This document shows, piece after piece, positions 16,327 through 24,903 of a DNA stretch of 64,000 nt. Origin of the DNA: Burkholderiaceae bacterium (GTDB taxonomy: Bacteria > Pseudomonadota > Gammaproteobacteria > Burkholderiales > Burkholderiaceae_C). The notes beneath the pieces were generated by a model, which saw only the letters and a list, made by a program, of their open reading frames with translations, did no database searches and was not told the origin of the DNA. The translations under genes and the position numbers were made by a program. Each line of letters starts with the position of its first letter. The first letter of the stretch is position 1. The stretch is taken from contig JACKLO010000024.1 in NCBI GenBank assembly GCA_024235915.1, forward strand, positions 1 through 64,000, in the 5' to 3' direction.

Positions 16327-16761
16327 ATGGCCCTCGACGCCACCCTGTACACCGCCACCGCCACCGCCACCGGGGGCCGCGCTGGCACCGCTGCCACCGA
16401 CGACAGCCGCCTGAGCGTCAGCCTGTCCACGCCCAAGGGTCTGGGCGGCGACGACGGCCCGGGCACCAACCCCGAGCAGCTGTTTGCCGCCGGCTACAGC
16501 GCCTGTTTCATCGGTGCCATGAAGGCCGTGGCCGGCCGCATGGGCAAACGCCTGCCGGCCGAGGTCAGCATCACCTCCCAGGTCGGCATCGGCCCGATGA
16601 CCGGCAAGGCCGGCGCCTTCTGCATTTCGGTGGCGATGACGGTCAGCGTGCCGGGCATGGACCGCGCCGAACTCGAAACCCTGGTGAAGACGGCGCACGA
16701 GGTCTGCCCGTACTCCAACGCCACGCGCGGCAACGTGGACGTTCAGTTCACCATCGCCTGA
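16327..16761 (+). CDS. ohr: Organic hydroperoxide resistance protein Ohr
   Basis: Ohr is a thiol peroxidase that reduces organic hydroperoxides, usually with lipoyl or dihydrolipoamide recycling. The 144-residue protein has both redox cysteines, C60 in AAGYSACFIGAM and C127 in EVCPYSNATRGN. The resolving-loop context and length are normal for the OsmC/Ohr family. AAGGAG lies about 7 bases before the ATG. It is cotranscribed with ohrR or uses a promoter in the 41-base gap. A weak 6-bp hairpin (16763-16776) follows without a T run. Confidence 0.95.
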   Translation: MALDATLYTATATATGGRAGTAATDDSRLSVSLSTPKGLGGDDGPGTNPEQLFAAGYSACFIGAMKAVAGRMGKRLPAEVSITSQVGIGPMTGKAGAFCISVAMTVSVPGMDRAELETLVKTAHEVCPYSNATRGNVDVQFTIA

Positions 16762-16869
16762 TCCCGCATTTGCGGGGGCGGCGGGTCCACGGGGCCTGCC
16801 GCCTGTCACGCGACCGTCACGCGGCGTCGGCAAGGTGCCAGGGTTGTCCACCTCCACCCTGCACCGCCG

Positions 16870-18351
16870 ATGACACGCCTCACCCGATTCACCCGCACCG
16901 CCATCGCCAGCGCGCTGTTCGCCGCCGGCCTGGCCCAGGCCGCCCCGCTGACTTTCGACCGCGTCTGGACCTACGACCACGCACTCACGGGCGTGACGGG
17001 CCAGACCTCGGAGATCGTCAGCTTCGATGCGCTGTCGAGCAGCCTGTGGGTCGTCGGCCTCAAAGGCGTCGACGTGCTCGACGCCAGCAGCGGCAGCCTG
17101 CTGCAGCACATCGACACCAGTGCCTTCGGCGAGGCCAACAGCGTGGCGATCTTCGGCGGCACCGCGGCGGTGGCCGTGGCCGCGTCGACCAAGACCGACC
17201 CCGGCACCGTGCGCTTCTACGACACCGCCAGCCGCAGCTTCACGGGCAGCGTCGGCGTTGGCGCCCTGCCCGACATGCTGGCCTTCTCGCCCGATGGCAG
17301 CCGCCTGCTGGTGGCCAACGAAGGTGAGCCCTCGTCGGCCGTGGACCCGCGCGGCAGCGTCAGCATCATCGACACCGCCAGCCGCACCGAGGTCGCGCGC
17401 GCCGGCTTCGGCAGCAGCATCACGTTCAACGGCAGCCACATCCGCACCTTCGACGGCATCAAGGGCGGCACGACGATGGACTTCGAACCGGAGTACATCG
17501 TCTTCGACGCCAGCGGCAGCAAGGCCTACGTGGCGCTGCAGGAAGCCAACGCCATGGCCACGGTGGACCTGGCCAGCAACCGCATCACCACGGTGACCGG
17601 CCTGGGCGTCAAGGACTTCCGCCTGGCAGGCAATGAAATCGACCCCAGCGACCGGGACAGCAAGGTCGAACTGCGCAACGTCGACGCCTACGGCTTCTAC
17701 CAGCCCGATGGCATGGCCAGCTACAGCGTGGGCGGCCAGACCTTCATCGTGATGGCCAACGAAGGCGATTCGCGGGCCGACGAACAGGACGAGGCGCGTG
17801 CCAGCAGCTTCGGTGCCACCGGCGAACTGGCCCGGCTCACGGTGTCCACCGCCGATTCCACCCCGGGCGAGCTGTACGCCTTCGGTGCCCGCTCGTTCTC
17901 CATCCGCGACACCGAGGGCAACATCGTCTTCGACAGTGGCAGCGAACTCGACGCCCAGGCCATTGCGCTGGGGATCTACGACGACGGCCGCAGCGACAAC
18001 AAGGGCGTGGAGCCGGAAGGCGTGGCCATCGGCAGCATCGGCGGCCGCACCCTGGCCTTCATCGGCCTGGAGCGCACCACCACGTCGGCCATCGCCGTCT
18101 ACGACATCACCGACCCGGCCCACGCCAGCTTCGTCGACATGATCGTCGGCGCCGGCGATCTGTCACCGGAGGGCCTGACCACCTTCACCGCCGGCGGCGT
18201 GCTGTACCTGGCCGTGGCCAACGAAGTGTCGGGCACCACCAGCCTCTACAGCGTCACCGCCGTGCCAGAGCCCGGCACCTGGGCGATGCTGGCCGGTGGC
18301 CTGGGCGTGATGGGCTGGCTGCGCCGCCGCCGAGGCGATCGTCAGGGCTGA
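16870..18351 (+). CDS. Choice-of-anchor beta-propeller protein with PEP-CTERM signal
   Basis: The 493-residue protein has a signal peptide (RTAIASALFAAGLAQA). A large beta-propeller-like domain follows, with repeated blocks such as ALPDMLAFSPDGSRLLVANE, DFEPEYIVFDASGSKAYVAL and VEPEGVAIGSIGGRTLAFI. It ends in a PEP-CTERM signal (VPEPGTW, hydrophobic stretch, LRRRRGD). The body matches the choice-of-anchor I type seen in surface proteins; some relatives are annotated as esterase-like or phytase-like. The FVMANEGDSRADEQDE segment is probably a metal-binding loop. It is presumably sorted by an exosortase not in this window. The catalytic role is unknown. It overlaps the asparaginase gene tail to tail by 10 bases. 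Confidence 0.85.
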   Translation: MTRLTRFTRTAIASALFAAGLAQAAPLTFDRVWTYDHALTGVTGQTSEIVSFDALSSSLWVVGLKGVDVLDASSGSLLQHIDTSAFGEANSVAIFGGTAAVAVAASTKTDPGTVRFYDTASRSFTGSVGVGALPDMLAFSPDGSRLLVANEGEPSSAVDPRGSVSIIDTASRTEVARAGFGSSITFNGSHIRTFDGIKGGTTMDFEPEYIVFDASGSKAYVALQEANAMATVDLASNRITTVTGLGVKDFRLAGNEIDPSDRDSKVELRNVDAYGFYQPDGMASYSVGGQTFIVMANEGDSRADEQDEARASSFGATGELARLTVSTADSTPGELYAFGARSFSIRDTEGNIVFDSGSELDAQAIALGIYDDGRSDNKGVEPEGVAIGSIGGRTLAFIGLERTTTSAIAVYDITDPAHASFVDMIVGAGDLSPEGLTTFTAGGVLYLAVANEVSGTTSLYSVTAVPEPGTWAMLAGGLGVMGWLRRRRGDRQG

Positions 18352-19286
18352 GCCAGCAGGTCCAGCAGCAGGTCCACCCGGGCCTGCCAGGGCGAACGAT
18401 CGCCCGCCGAAGGCAGCGCCGCATCCGGCGGGTCGATCACCGACCCGTCGGCGCAGCGGCTGCAGCGCAGCACGGGCACGCCAGCATCCCGCGCCGCTGC
18501 CACCAGCGCCGCTTCCAGCGGCGCCGAGAGCGAGCCGTTGCCGGTGCCGGCGACCACCATGCCGCGCACCCCGGCATCCAGCAGCGCCCGCACCTCGCGG
18601 CCGTTGGCACCCGCATGGTTGGCCAGCACCGTCACCCAGGGCCAGGCCGCCGGGTCGCGTGCAATCGCCGGCAGACCCAGGGCTTGACCGCTCGGCCATG
18701 CGCGCAAGACCCGCAGTCGGCCGTCCTCGACCAGCGCCACCGGCCCGGCATCGCCGCCGGAAAAGGCGTCCAGCCGGGTGGCGTGCCGCTTGCGCAGGTC
18801 GGCGGCCGCGTGCACGCGGCCGGCCAGCACCGCGACGACGCCGGCAGCGCCCGGGTGCCGGGCCACCGTCACCGCGTCCAGCAGGTTCTGCGGCCCGTCA
18901 GCCGACAGCGCCGTCGCCGGCCGCATGGCCGCGGTCAGCACTACCGGCTTGGCCGGCGCCAACACGCGGTGCAGGAACCAGGCGGTCTCCTCCAGCGTGT
19001 CGGTGCCGTGCGTGACCACCAGGCCCTGGACCTCCGGCCGCGCCAGATGGTGGGCCGCACGCTGCGCCAGGCGCTGCCAGGTGGCCGCGTCCATGTCCTT
19101 GCTGTCCAGCTGGGCCACCTGTTCAGCCTCGAGTTCGACCGCCCGCAGCGGCGGCACGGCGTCGATCAGCGTCTGAACGCCGATGGCCCCGGCGGTGTAG
19201 CCCACGGCGTCGTCGGCCCGTGCGGCCTGCCCGGCGATGGTGCCGCCGGTGCCCAGGATCACGATGCGTGCAGCAGGACTTGGCAT
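18342..19286 (-). CDS. ansA: L-asparaginase (bacterial type I/II fold)
   Basis: The enzyme hydrolyses asparagine to aspartate and ammonia. The 314-residue product has the N-terminal nucleophile threonine T16 in LGTGGTIAG, the second catalytic block VVTHGTDTLEETAWFLH, and AMRPATALSADGPQNLLDAV. No signal peptide is visible, so it is predicted cytoplasmic despite similarity to type II enzymes in the active-site blocks. It diverges from lexA; both start codons flank a 53-base region holding two LexA-like boxes, so it could be DNA-damage responsive. That regulation is inference. The gene symbol is approximate. Confidence 0.85.
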   Translation of the reverse strand: MPSPAARIVILGTGGTIAGQAARADDAVGYTAGAIGVQTLIDAVPPLRAVELEAEQVAQLDSKDMDAATWQRLAQRAAHHLARPEVQGLVVTHGTDTLEETAWFLHRVLAPAKPVVLTAAMRPATALSADGPQNLLDAVTVARHPGAAGVVAVLAGRVHAAADLRKRHATRLDAFSGGDAGPVALVEDGRLRVLRAWPSGQALGLPAIARDPAAWPWVTVLANHAGANGREVRALLDAGVRGMVVAGTGNGSLSAPLEAALVAAARDAGVPVLRCSRCADGSVIDPPDAALPSAGDRSPWQARVDLLLDLLAQP

Positions 19287-19297
19287 GCAGGCCTCAT

Positions 19298-19332
19298 CTG
19301 GATGAAAATACAGCCACTGGATACCTTCACAG
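19298..19332. promoter_or_regulatory. Two LexA (SOS) boxes in the ansA-lexA divergent region
   Basis: Two sites of the form CTGG-N8-ACAG occur: CTGGATGAAAATACAG (19298-19313) and CTGGATACCTTCACAG (19317-19332). They are 19 bases apart, start to start. The proteobacterial consensus is CTGT-N8-ACAG, so each has one mismatch at the same place. The second ends 7 bases before the lexA ATG. Tandem boxes before lexA are the usual autoregulatory arrangement. Confidence 0.8.
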
Positions 19333-19339
19333 GTGGCAC

Positions 19340-20017
19340 ATGCAGGAAGGCCCGAAGCTTACCCCCCGCCAGCAGCAGATCCTCGACCTGGTGCAGAGCG
19401 CGATTGCGCGCACCGGGGCCCCACCCACGCGCGCCGAGATCGCGGCCGAACTCGGCTTCAAGTCGGCCAACGCTGCCGAAGAGCACCTGCAGGCGCTGGC
19501 CCGCAAGGGTGTCATCGAACTGGTGGGCGGCACCTCGCGCGGCATCCGGCTGAAGGGCGACATGCTGCGCGCGCTCAACGAATCGCGCGTCAAGCAGTTC
19601 ATGCTGCCGTTGCCCAGCCTGTCGCAGCTGACGCTGCCGCTGGTGGGGCGCGTGGCCGCCGGCAGCCCCATCCTGGCGCAGGAACACGTCGACCAGACCT
19701 ACGTGGTCGAATCCACCCTCTTCGCCCGCAAGCCCGACTTCCTGCTCAAGGTGCGCGGCATGAGCATGCGGGACGCCGGCATCATGGACGGCGACCTGCT
19801 CGCGGTGCAGAAGGCGCACGAGGCCAAGAACGGTCAGATCATCGTGGCCCGGCTCGGTGACGAGGTCACCGTCAAGCGCCTGCACCGCACGCGCACCGGC
19901 ATCGAACTGCTGCCCGAGAACCCGGATTACGAACCCATCGTCGTGCCGGCCGGCAGCGAAGACTTTGCGCTCGAGGGCATTGCCGTGGGCCTGATCCGCA
20001 ACAACATGCTCGGCTGA
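19340..20017 (+). CDS. lexA: SOS repressor LexA
   Basis: LexA represses DNA-damage genes and cleaves itself when RecA is activated. The 225-residue product has the N-terminal winged helix-turn-helix (PPTRAEIAAELGFKSANAAE), the cleavage site A107-G108 (VGRVAAGSP) and the Ser-Lys dyad S142 (GMSMRDAGIMDGD) and K179 (DEVTVKRL). The recognition-helix block and MQEGPKLTPRQQQILDLV are standard. AGGTGG precedes the ATG. It is somewhat longer than E. coli LexA through an insert before the cleavage domain, as in other betaproteobacteria. Autoregulation by the two upstream boxes is predicted. Confidence 0.97.
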   Translation: MQEGPKLTPRQQQILDLVQSAIARTGAPPTRAEIAAELGFKSANAAEEHLQALARKGVIELVGGTSRGIRLKGDMLRALNESRVKQFMLPLPSLSQLTLPLVGRVAAGSPILAQEHVDQTYVVESTLFARKPDFLLKVRGMSMRDAGIMDGDLLAVQKAHEAKNGQIIVARLGDEVTVKRLHRTRTGIELLPENPDYEPIVVPAGSEDFALEGIAVGLIRNNMLG

Positions 20018-20080
20018 GCGTTCTCCTGCCGCACCATGGCCCAGCATCAGTCTGGTACCTGCCCCCCCGGAGACCCGCCC

Positions 20081-20377
20081 ATGAGCGCACAGGCCAAGGC
20101 CCGCCACGCCGGCGAGGCGGAGCAGCTCGAGCAACTGCCCAACGTCGGGCCCGCCATCGCCGGTGACCTGCGTCTGCTGGGCATCCAGCGCCCGGCAGAC
20201 CTGGTGCGCCAGGACGCGCTGGCGCTCTACCGGGCGCTGGAACGCGCCACAGGGCGCCGACAGGACCCGTGTGTGCTCGACACCTTCATGGCCGCCACCG
20301 ACTTCATGCGCGGCGCACCGGCGCGGCGGCGGTGGTCCTACACGGCCGAGCGCAAGGCCCGATTCGGCATCGGCTGA
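20081..20377 (+). CDS. Helix-hairpin-helix protein (Cdd1-type pathogenicity locus family)
   Basis: The 98-residue protein has a helix-hairpin-helix motif (EQLPNVGPAIAGDLRLLGI), then ALERATGRRQDPCVLDTFMA and the C-terminal WSYTAERKAR block. This matches small proteins labelled Cdd1 or pathogenicity locus, a name without a known function; DNA binding is likely from the HhH. The ATG at 20081 was chosen over 20036 because the family starts near there. It lies 63 bases after lexA, so read-through and SOS control are possible. Confidence 0.82.
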   Translation: MSAQAKARHAGEAEQLEQLPNVGPAIAGDLRLLGIQRPADLVRQDALALYRALERATGRRQDPCVLDTFMAATDFMRGAPARRRWSYTAERKARFGIG

Positions 20378-20471
20378 CCGGGGCTCGGGCTGCTTCCGCG
20401 GCCACCTCGGACACGCCCGAAGGCACCAGGTCCCCCGGGGCAAGTACCGGGGCTGCTAGCATCCGCGCCCC

Positions 20472-21188
20472 ATGTCCGCCATCGAACACGCCCCCGGCCT
20501 CTTCATCCGCGGCTTCGCGCCGCCGCTGAAGCTGCGCGACTTCAAACTCGTCGCGTTCGACATGGATTCCACGCTGATCAACATCGAGTGCGTGGACGAG
20601 ATCGCCGCCGCGGCCGGCCGCAAGGACGAGGTGGCGGCCATCACCGAAGCCGCCATGCGCGGCGAGATCGCCGACTTCAAGGACGCACTGCGCCGTCGTG
20701 TGGCCCTGCTGGCCGGCACGCCCATGGCAGCGCTGGAGCAGGTCTGGACCGACCGCCTGCGCCTGAACCCAGGCGTCGAGACCTTCGTGCGGGCCTGCCA
20801 GGCGGCCGGCCTGAAGACCCTGCTCGTGTCCGGAGGCTTCAGCTTCTTCAGCGAGCGCATCCGTCATCAGCTGAACCTGGACTTTGCCCGTGCCAACACG
20901 CTGGGCGTGGCGAATGACCGGCTCACCGGCACCTTGTTCGATCGGCCCTGGGGTGACATCGTCGACGGCGCCGAGAAGCGACGTGTGGTGCTCGAGGTCT
21001 GCGAGCTGATGGGCATCGAAGCGAGTCACGCCATCGCCGTGGGCGATGGCGCCAATGACCTGCCGATGATGGCGGCGGCCGGCCTGTCGATCGCGTACCA
21101 CCCCAAGCCCGCGGTGCGCGAGAAGGCCATGCTGACGATCGCGCAGGGCGGCATGGACCGCGCGCTGGAAGTGCTGCAGGCCGATTGA
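20472..21188 (+). CDS. serB: Phosphoserine phosphatase
   Basis: SerB makes serine from phosphoserine. The 238-residue HAD hydrolase has motif I with nucleophile D30 and acid/base D32 (VAFDMDSTLINIE), the cap residue region VDEIAAAAG, motif II LLVSGGFSFF, motif III lysine in AEKRRVV, and motif IV VGDGANDLPMM. There is no ACT domain, so it is the short form. TAGCAT lies 13 bases before the ATG, a possible -10 with a very short leader. The length and all motifs are intact. Confidence 0.94.
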   Translation: MSAIEHAPGLFIRGFAPPLKLRDFKLVAFDMDSTLINIECVDEIAAAAGRKDEVAAITEAAMRGEIADFKDALRRRVALLAGTPMAALEQVWTDRLRLNPGVETFVRACQAAGLKTLLVSGGFSFFSERIRHQLNLDFARANTLGVANDRLTGTLFDRPWGDIVDGAEKRRVVLEVCELMGIEASHAIAVGDGANDLPMMAAAGLSIAYHPKPAVREKAMLTIAQGGMDRALEVLQAD

Positions 21189-21225
21189 CGGCGAACGTCG
21201 CGCGGGTCGAACGCCCCGCTGCAAC

Positions 21226-22164
21226 TCAACGCTCGAACACGACCTCGACGCGATGCGTCGTGGGCCCGGGCAACGCGTCGTACCGCCACTGCAGCAGCGC
21301 CGACTGCATGGCCCGCCGCACGCCAGCCGGAACGCGGGTCTGGAACACGGTGTCCTGGACGGTGCCGTCGGCATTGAGCGCCAGGTCCACCGTCACCACG
21401 TCGACACGTCCCAGTTCGTCCCGCAGTCGATCGTTCAGCGCCGGCTCGACGAAGCTGCGCAAATGCGGGGCGTGTGGGGGTTCTGTCCGAGGCATCGACA
21501 GGGTGGACGGCGAGGCGCGGTCGACGGGCAACGGCTGAGGGTTGGCTGGCCGCTCGCCATCCGGTGGCTGATCAGGTGCCCACTCCATGGTCTTGAAGAC
21601 CGGCACCTGCGGTGTCGGCTTGGTCGCCGGACTCGGCAGGCGCAGCGAGGCCTCCCGGTCCTGACCGCCCTCTCGCGGCATGCGGGTCGGCTGGTCGCGC
21701 CCGGTGGCCGCTGCGCCGCCGACGGCCACCGATCCAGACAGCGCTGGCGTGGGCAACGGCAGTGCGAGCGAGCGTGTCGGCACTGCGCGTTCGTCCACCG
21801 CGGCTTGCGAAGCCTCCGGCGCGAGCGGTTCAATGGTGACCCGGACGGCGGACGGTGCCACCGAAGTGGTCGGCCGGATTTCGCCCCCGGCCTGCGCGGA
21901 CTCCGGGGTCGTGGTGGCCGGCTTGGTGGCCACCGTGGCCGGTTCGGTCGGCGCCGCTGCCGCTGCCTCCGCCGCCTCGACCACCACCCTGCGCCGCACC
22001 GTGATGCGGCCCGCTTCCAGGATCCTGCGCATCGGATTCTCGGCTTGCCGGCGCGCCCGCGCCATCGCCTCTTCGTCAGCGTTCGATGGCGTGGTCTCGG
22101 CCCACACGGCCGGCGCCAACAGACCCAGCAACATGCCGGCCACCACCTGCCAATGTCTGGCCAT
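21226..22164 (-). CDS. Periplasmic protein with TonB-like C-terminal domain
   Basis: The 312-residue protein begins with a signal peptide (MARHWQVVAGMLLGLLAPAVWA). A low-complexity Pro/Ala/Thr-rich stretch covers about residues 60-235, and a short TonB C-terminal-like domain ends it (LALNADGTVQDTVFQTRVPA, then LLQWRYDALP). GAGGAGG precedes the ATG at 22164; the upstream continuation of the open frame is not supported. There is no N-terminal transmembrane anchor with the TonB SxxxH motif. It is therefore unlikely to be a true energy transducer, and its partner is unknown. It converges on serB with a 37-base gap. Confidence 0.72.
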   Translation of the reverse strand: MARHWQVVAGMLLGLLAPAVWAETTPSNADEEAMARARRQAENPMRRILEAGRITVRRRVVVEAAEAAAAAPTEPATVATKPATTTPESAQAGGEIRPTTSVAPSAVRVTIEPLAPEASQAAVDERAVPTRSLALPLPTPALSGSVAVGGAAATGRDQPTRMPREGGQDREASLRLPSPATKPTPQVPVFKTMEWAPDQPPDGERPANPQPLPVDRASPSTLSMPRTEPPHAPHLRSFVEPALNDRLRDELGRVDVVTVDLALNADGTVQDTVFQTRVPAGVRRAMQSALLQWRYDALPGPTTHRVEVVFER

Positions 22165-22367
22165 GCGGGGAAATCCTCCTCGGTCGCGCCGCGTGGGCTG
22201 CGCCTCGTTCTGACAGGCTGGCGCCACCGATGAGGGACGCCGCCAGTGATTTATCCGGGTACAGGTGACCCGGCGGCGGCATTCTAGGGAGCAGCCCGGT
22301 GACGTCGACCCGCCACACCACCCAATTGAGGGGGCGGCCAGCGGGCATCCAGCCCGGATCGCAGCCG

Positions 22368-23024
22368 TCAGGCCCGGCGCAGTGGCACCGCAAAACCGCG
22401 CTGCACGCCCGGGCGGCCCATCACCGCCTGGTACCAGCGCTGCACGTGGGGAAAGTCGGCCAGGTCCACCTGGTGCCGAGGGTGGCGCCAGACCCAGCCG
22501 AGGATGGCGATGTCGGCGATGCTGAACTCGTCGGCGAAGTGCTCGTGGGCCGACAGGTGTTCGTCCATCACGCCGTACAGGCGCCGCGTTTCCTTCAGGT
22601 ACCGGTCCAGGCCATAGCGCCGGTCGGCCTCGTCGGCGAGGGCGATGAAGTGGTGCACCTGGCCCGGCATTGGGCCGAAACCGCCCATCTGCCACATCAG
22701 CCACTCCAGGGCCCGGATGCGGCGTACCGCGTCGGCCGGCAGCAGCCGGCCGGTCTTTTCGGCCAGGTAGATGAGGATGGCGCCCGATTCGAACACCGAC
22801 AGCGGACGCCCGCCTGGCCCGCCCGGATCCAGGATGGCCGGGATCTTGTGGTTGGGGCTCAGGCGCACGAAGTCCGGCGCGTGCTGCTCGCCCTTCGTGA
22901 TGTCGACCACGTGCACGCGGTAGGGCAGGCCCAGTTCCTCCAGCGCCACGCTGATCTTGCGGCCATTGGGGGTGTCGAAGCCGTAGAGGTCGATCGTGTG
23001 ATCGAGAGGGTGGCCGGTGTTCAC
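22368..23024 (-). CDS. Glutathione S-transferase family protein (YfcG/YghU-like)
   Basis: The 218-residue protein has an N-terminal thioredoxin-like GST domain (IDLYGFDTPNGRKISVALEE, FVRLSPNHKIPAI, VFESGAILIYLAEKTGRLLP) and a C-terminal helical domain (EFSIADIAILGWVWRH). The TPNGRK motif is typical of YfcG/YghU proteins that use glutathione for disulfide or peroxide reduction. The GTG start at 23024 overlaps the TRAP permease stop (GTGA), so it is the last gene of that operon. The intergenic stretch after it (22165-22367) shows no clear site beyond the promoter region of the TonB-like gene. Confidence 0.88.
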   Translation of the reverse strand: MNTGHPLDHTIDLYGFDTPNGRKISVALEELGLPYRVHVVDITKGEQHAPDFVRLSPNHKIPAILDPGGPGGRPLSVFESGAILIYLAEKTGRLLPADAVRRIRALEWLMWQMGGFGPMPGQVHHFIALADEADRRYGLDRYLKETRRLYGVMDEHLSAHEHFADEFSIADIAILGWVWRHPRHQVDLADFPHVQRWYQAVMGRPGVQRGFAVPLRRA

Positions 23025-24853
23025 GCCGTCTCTCCAGCAGGATCCGCGCGACGGAACCAACGCTGGCTGGCCAGTGTGACCGCGATCAGCGCCAGACCGA
23101 AGAGGTCACTGGCCCAGCCCGGCTTGATCAACACCAGGGCCGCGGCAAACAGCAGCACCCGCTCCCACGGCCTGGCGCGCCCGAGGAAGAAGTACTCGTG
23201 CAGCGAACCGGCCAGGCAAATGACACCGATGACAGCGGTCACCGTGGCCAGCACGACGTTCAGCGGCTCGCCGATCAGCAGCAGCGACGGCGCAAACACG
23301 AACATGAAGGGGATGATGTAGCCGGTCAGGCCCAGCTTCACCGCGGCCCAGGAACTGTCCATCAGCCCGGCGCCCGACAGACCGTTGGCCGCGTACACCG
23401 CCATCGCCACCGGCGGCGTGATGGCCGACAACACGGCGAAATACAGCACGAACAGATGGGCCGCTTCCACCATCACGCCCAGCTTCACCAGCGCCGGCAC
23501 CAGCAGCGCCACCTGCACGATGTAGGCTGGCGTGGTCGGCAGCCCCATGCCCAGCAGGATGCCGGCCAGCATGGTCAGCAGCAGGGCCAGGATCAACGAG
23601 TTCTGCGACAGCGCCAGCACCACACCGGTGAAGCTCAGGCCCAGGCCCGTGAGCGTGATGGTGCCGATGACGATGCCCGCACAGGCGCAGGCCAGGGCCA
23701 CCACGATCGTGTTGCGGGCGCCGGACTCCAGGGCTTCGAGCACCACCTTGGGCGTGAAGGTGTGGCGCGTGCTGGCGCGCAGCCAGGTGGTCGGGATCAC
23801 CGACAGCGTGCCCACCAGCGCCGCGAAGGCCGCACTGCGGCCCGACAGCAGCACACCGATGATGATGGCCAGTGGCAGGAACAGGTGACCACGTTCGGTC
23901 AGCACCTGCGTCAGGCGCGGCAGGTCGGCCTTGGGCAGGCCCTTCAGACCGATGCGGCGCGCCTCGAAATGCACCGCCATGAACACCGCCAGGTAGTAGA
24001 GCACCGCGGGCAGCAGGGCGAAGGCCGCCACCTTGAGGTAGCTGACGCCCAGGAACTCCGCCATCACGAAAGCCGCCGCCCCCATGATGGGCGGCATGAG
24101 TTGTCCGCCGGTGGACGCCACCGCCTCCACCGCGCCGGCGAAAGCCGGCCGATAGCCGCTGCGCTTCATCAGCGGGATGGTGAAGGTGCCGGTGGTCATC
24201 ACGTTGGCCACCGCGCTGCCGGAGACGGTGCCGAAGAGGCTGCTGGTGATCACAGCCACCTTGGCCGGGCCGCCGCTGGTGTGGCCGGCCAGCGCCAGCG
24301 CGAAGTCCATGAACAGCTGCCCCGCCCCGCTGCGTTCGACGAAGGCGCCGAACAGGATGAACAGCATCACGTAGGTGGCACTGACATACAGCGGGATGCC
24401 GAAGATGCCCTCGGTGGTGAGGTACAGCTGGTCGAGCATGATGCCCGGCGACTGCCCGCCCAGCGTCAGCCCGTAGGCGGCAAACACGATGGCCGTGGCC
24501 GGCAGCGCCCAGCCGGTGGCGCGCCGCGTGGCCTCGATCAGCAGCAGCATCAGCCCGCCGCCGAAGACGTAGTCGAGGACCACCGGGTCGTCGACGTAGT
24601 ACATGCGGTTGCGGATGTACTCCAGGTTGGCACTGGGGTACAGCGCGCAGGCGGCCGCCGCGAGCACCAGCGCCCAGCCAAACCAGCCGGGCCGCTCGGC
24701 GCGCCCGTTCAGCCCCGGCATCACCAGGAAGGCCAGCACCAGCGCAAAGGCCAGGTGCGTGCCCCGCATGACATACGCCTCCGGGGGCCCGACGAAAGCC
24801 ACCCAGAGGTGAAAGGCCGACATCGCCACCGCAACGGCAGTGACGACATACAC
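23021..24853 (-). CDS. Fused TRAP transporter permease (DctQM type)
   Basis: This integral membrane protein (610 residues from GTG 24853) has both TRAP permease parts fused. An N-terminal small-subunit-like region of about four helices is followed by a DctM-like region with some twelve helices (blocks GTVSGSAVANVMTTG, GGQLMPPIMGAAAFV, GMGLPTTPAYIVQVA, SAITPPVAMAVYAANG). It pairs with the TAXI receptor encoded just upstream for sodium-driven uptake of an organic anion. No ATG is near. A CTG at 24907, overlapping the receptor stop as CTGA, would add 18 residues (LNAENPALEQLPARKGWT) that resemble a usual cytoplasmic N-terminus. The true start is therefore uncertain. Confidence 0.9.
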   Translation of the reverse strand: MYVVTAVAVAMSAFHLWVAFVGPPEAYVMRGTHLAFALVLAFLVMPGLNGRAERPGWFGWALVLAAAACALYPSANLEYIRNRMYYVDDPVVLDYVFGGGLMLLLIEATRRATGWALPATAIVFAAYGLTLGGQSPGIMLDQLYLTTEGIFGIPLYVSATYVMLFILFGAFVERSGAGQLFMDFALALAGHTSGGPAKVAVITSSLFGTVSGSAVANVMTTGTFTIPLMKRSGYRPAFAGAVEAVASTGGQLMPPIMGAAAFVMAEFLGVSYLKVAAFALLPAVLYYLAVFMAVHFEARRIGLKGLPKADLPRLTQVLTERGHLFLPLAIIIGVLLSGRSAAFAALVGTLSVIPTTWLRASTRHTFTPKVVLEALESGARNTIVVALACACAGIVIGTITLTGLGLSFTGVVLALSQNSLILALLLTMLAGILLGMGLPTTPAYIVQVALLVPALVKLGVMVEAAHLFVLYFAVLSAITPPVAMAVYAANGLSGAGLMDSSWAAVKLGLTGYIIPFMFVFAPSLLLIGEPLNVVLATVTAVIGVICLAGSLHEYFFLGRARPWERVLLFAAALVLIKPGWASDLFGLALIAVTLASQRWFRRADPAGETA

Positions 24854-24903
24854 TGTCCAGCCCTTGCGGGCCGGCAGCTGCTCGAGGGCGGGGTTCTCGG
24901 CGT

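Noticed and set aside
16763..16776. Hairpin CCCGCA/TGCGGG after ohr as a terminator
   Set aside because: Short stem, two-base loop and no T run, so it is too weak to call.
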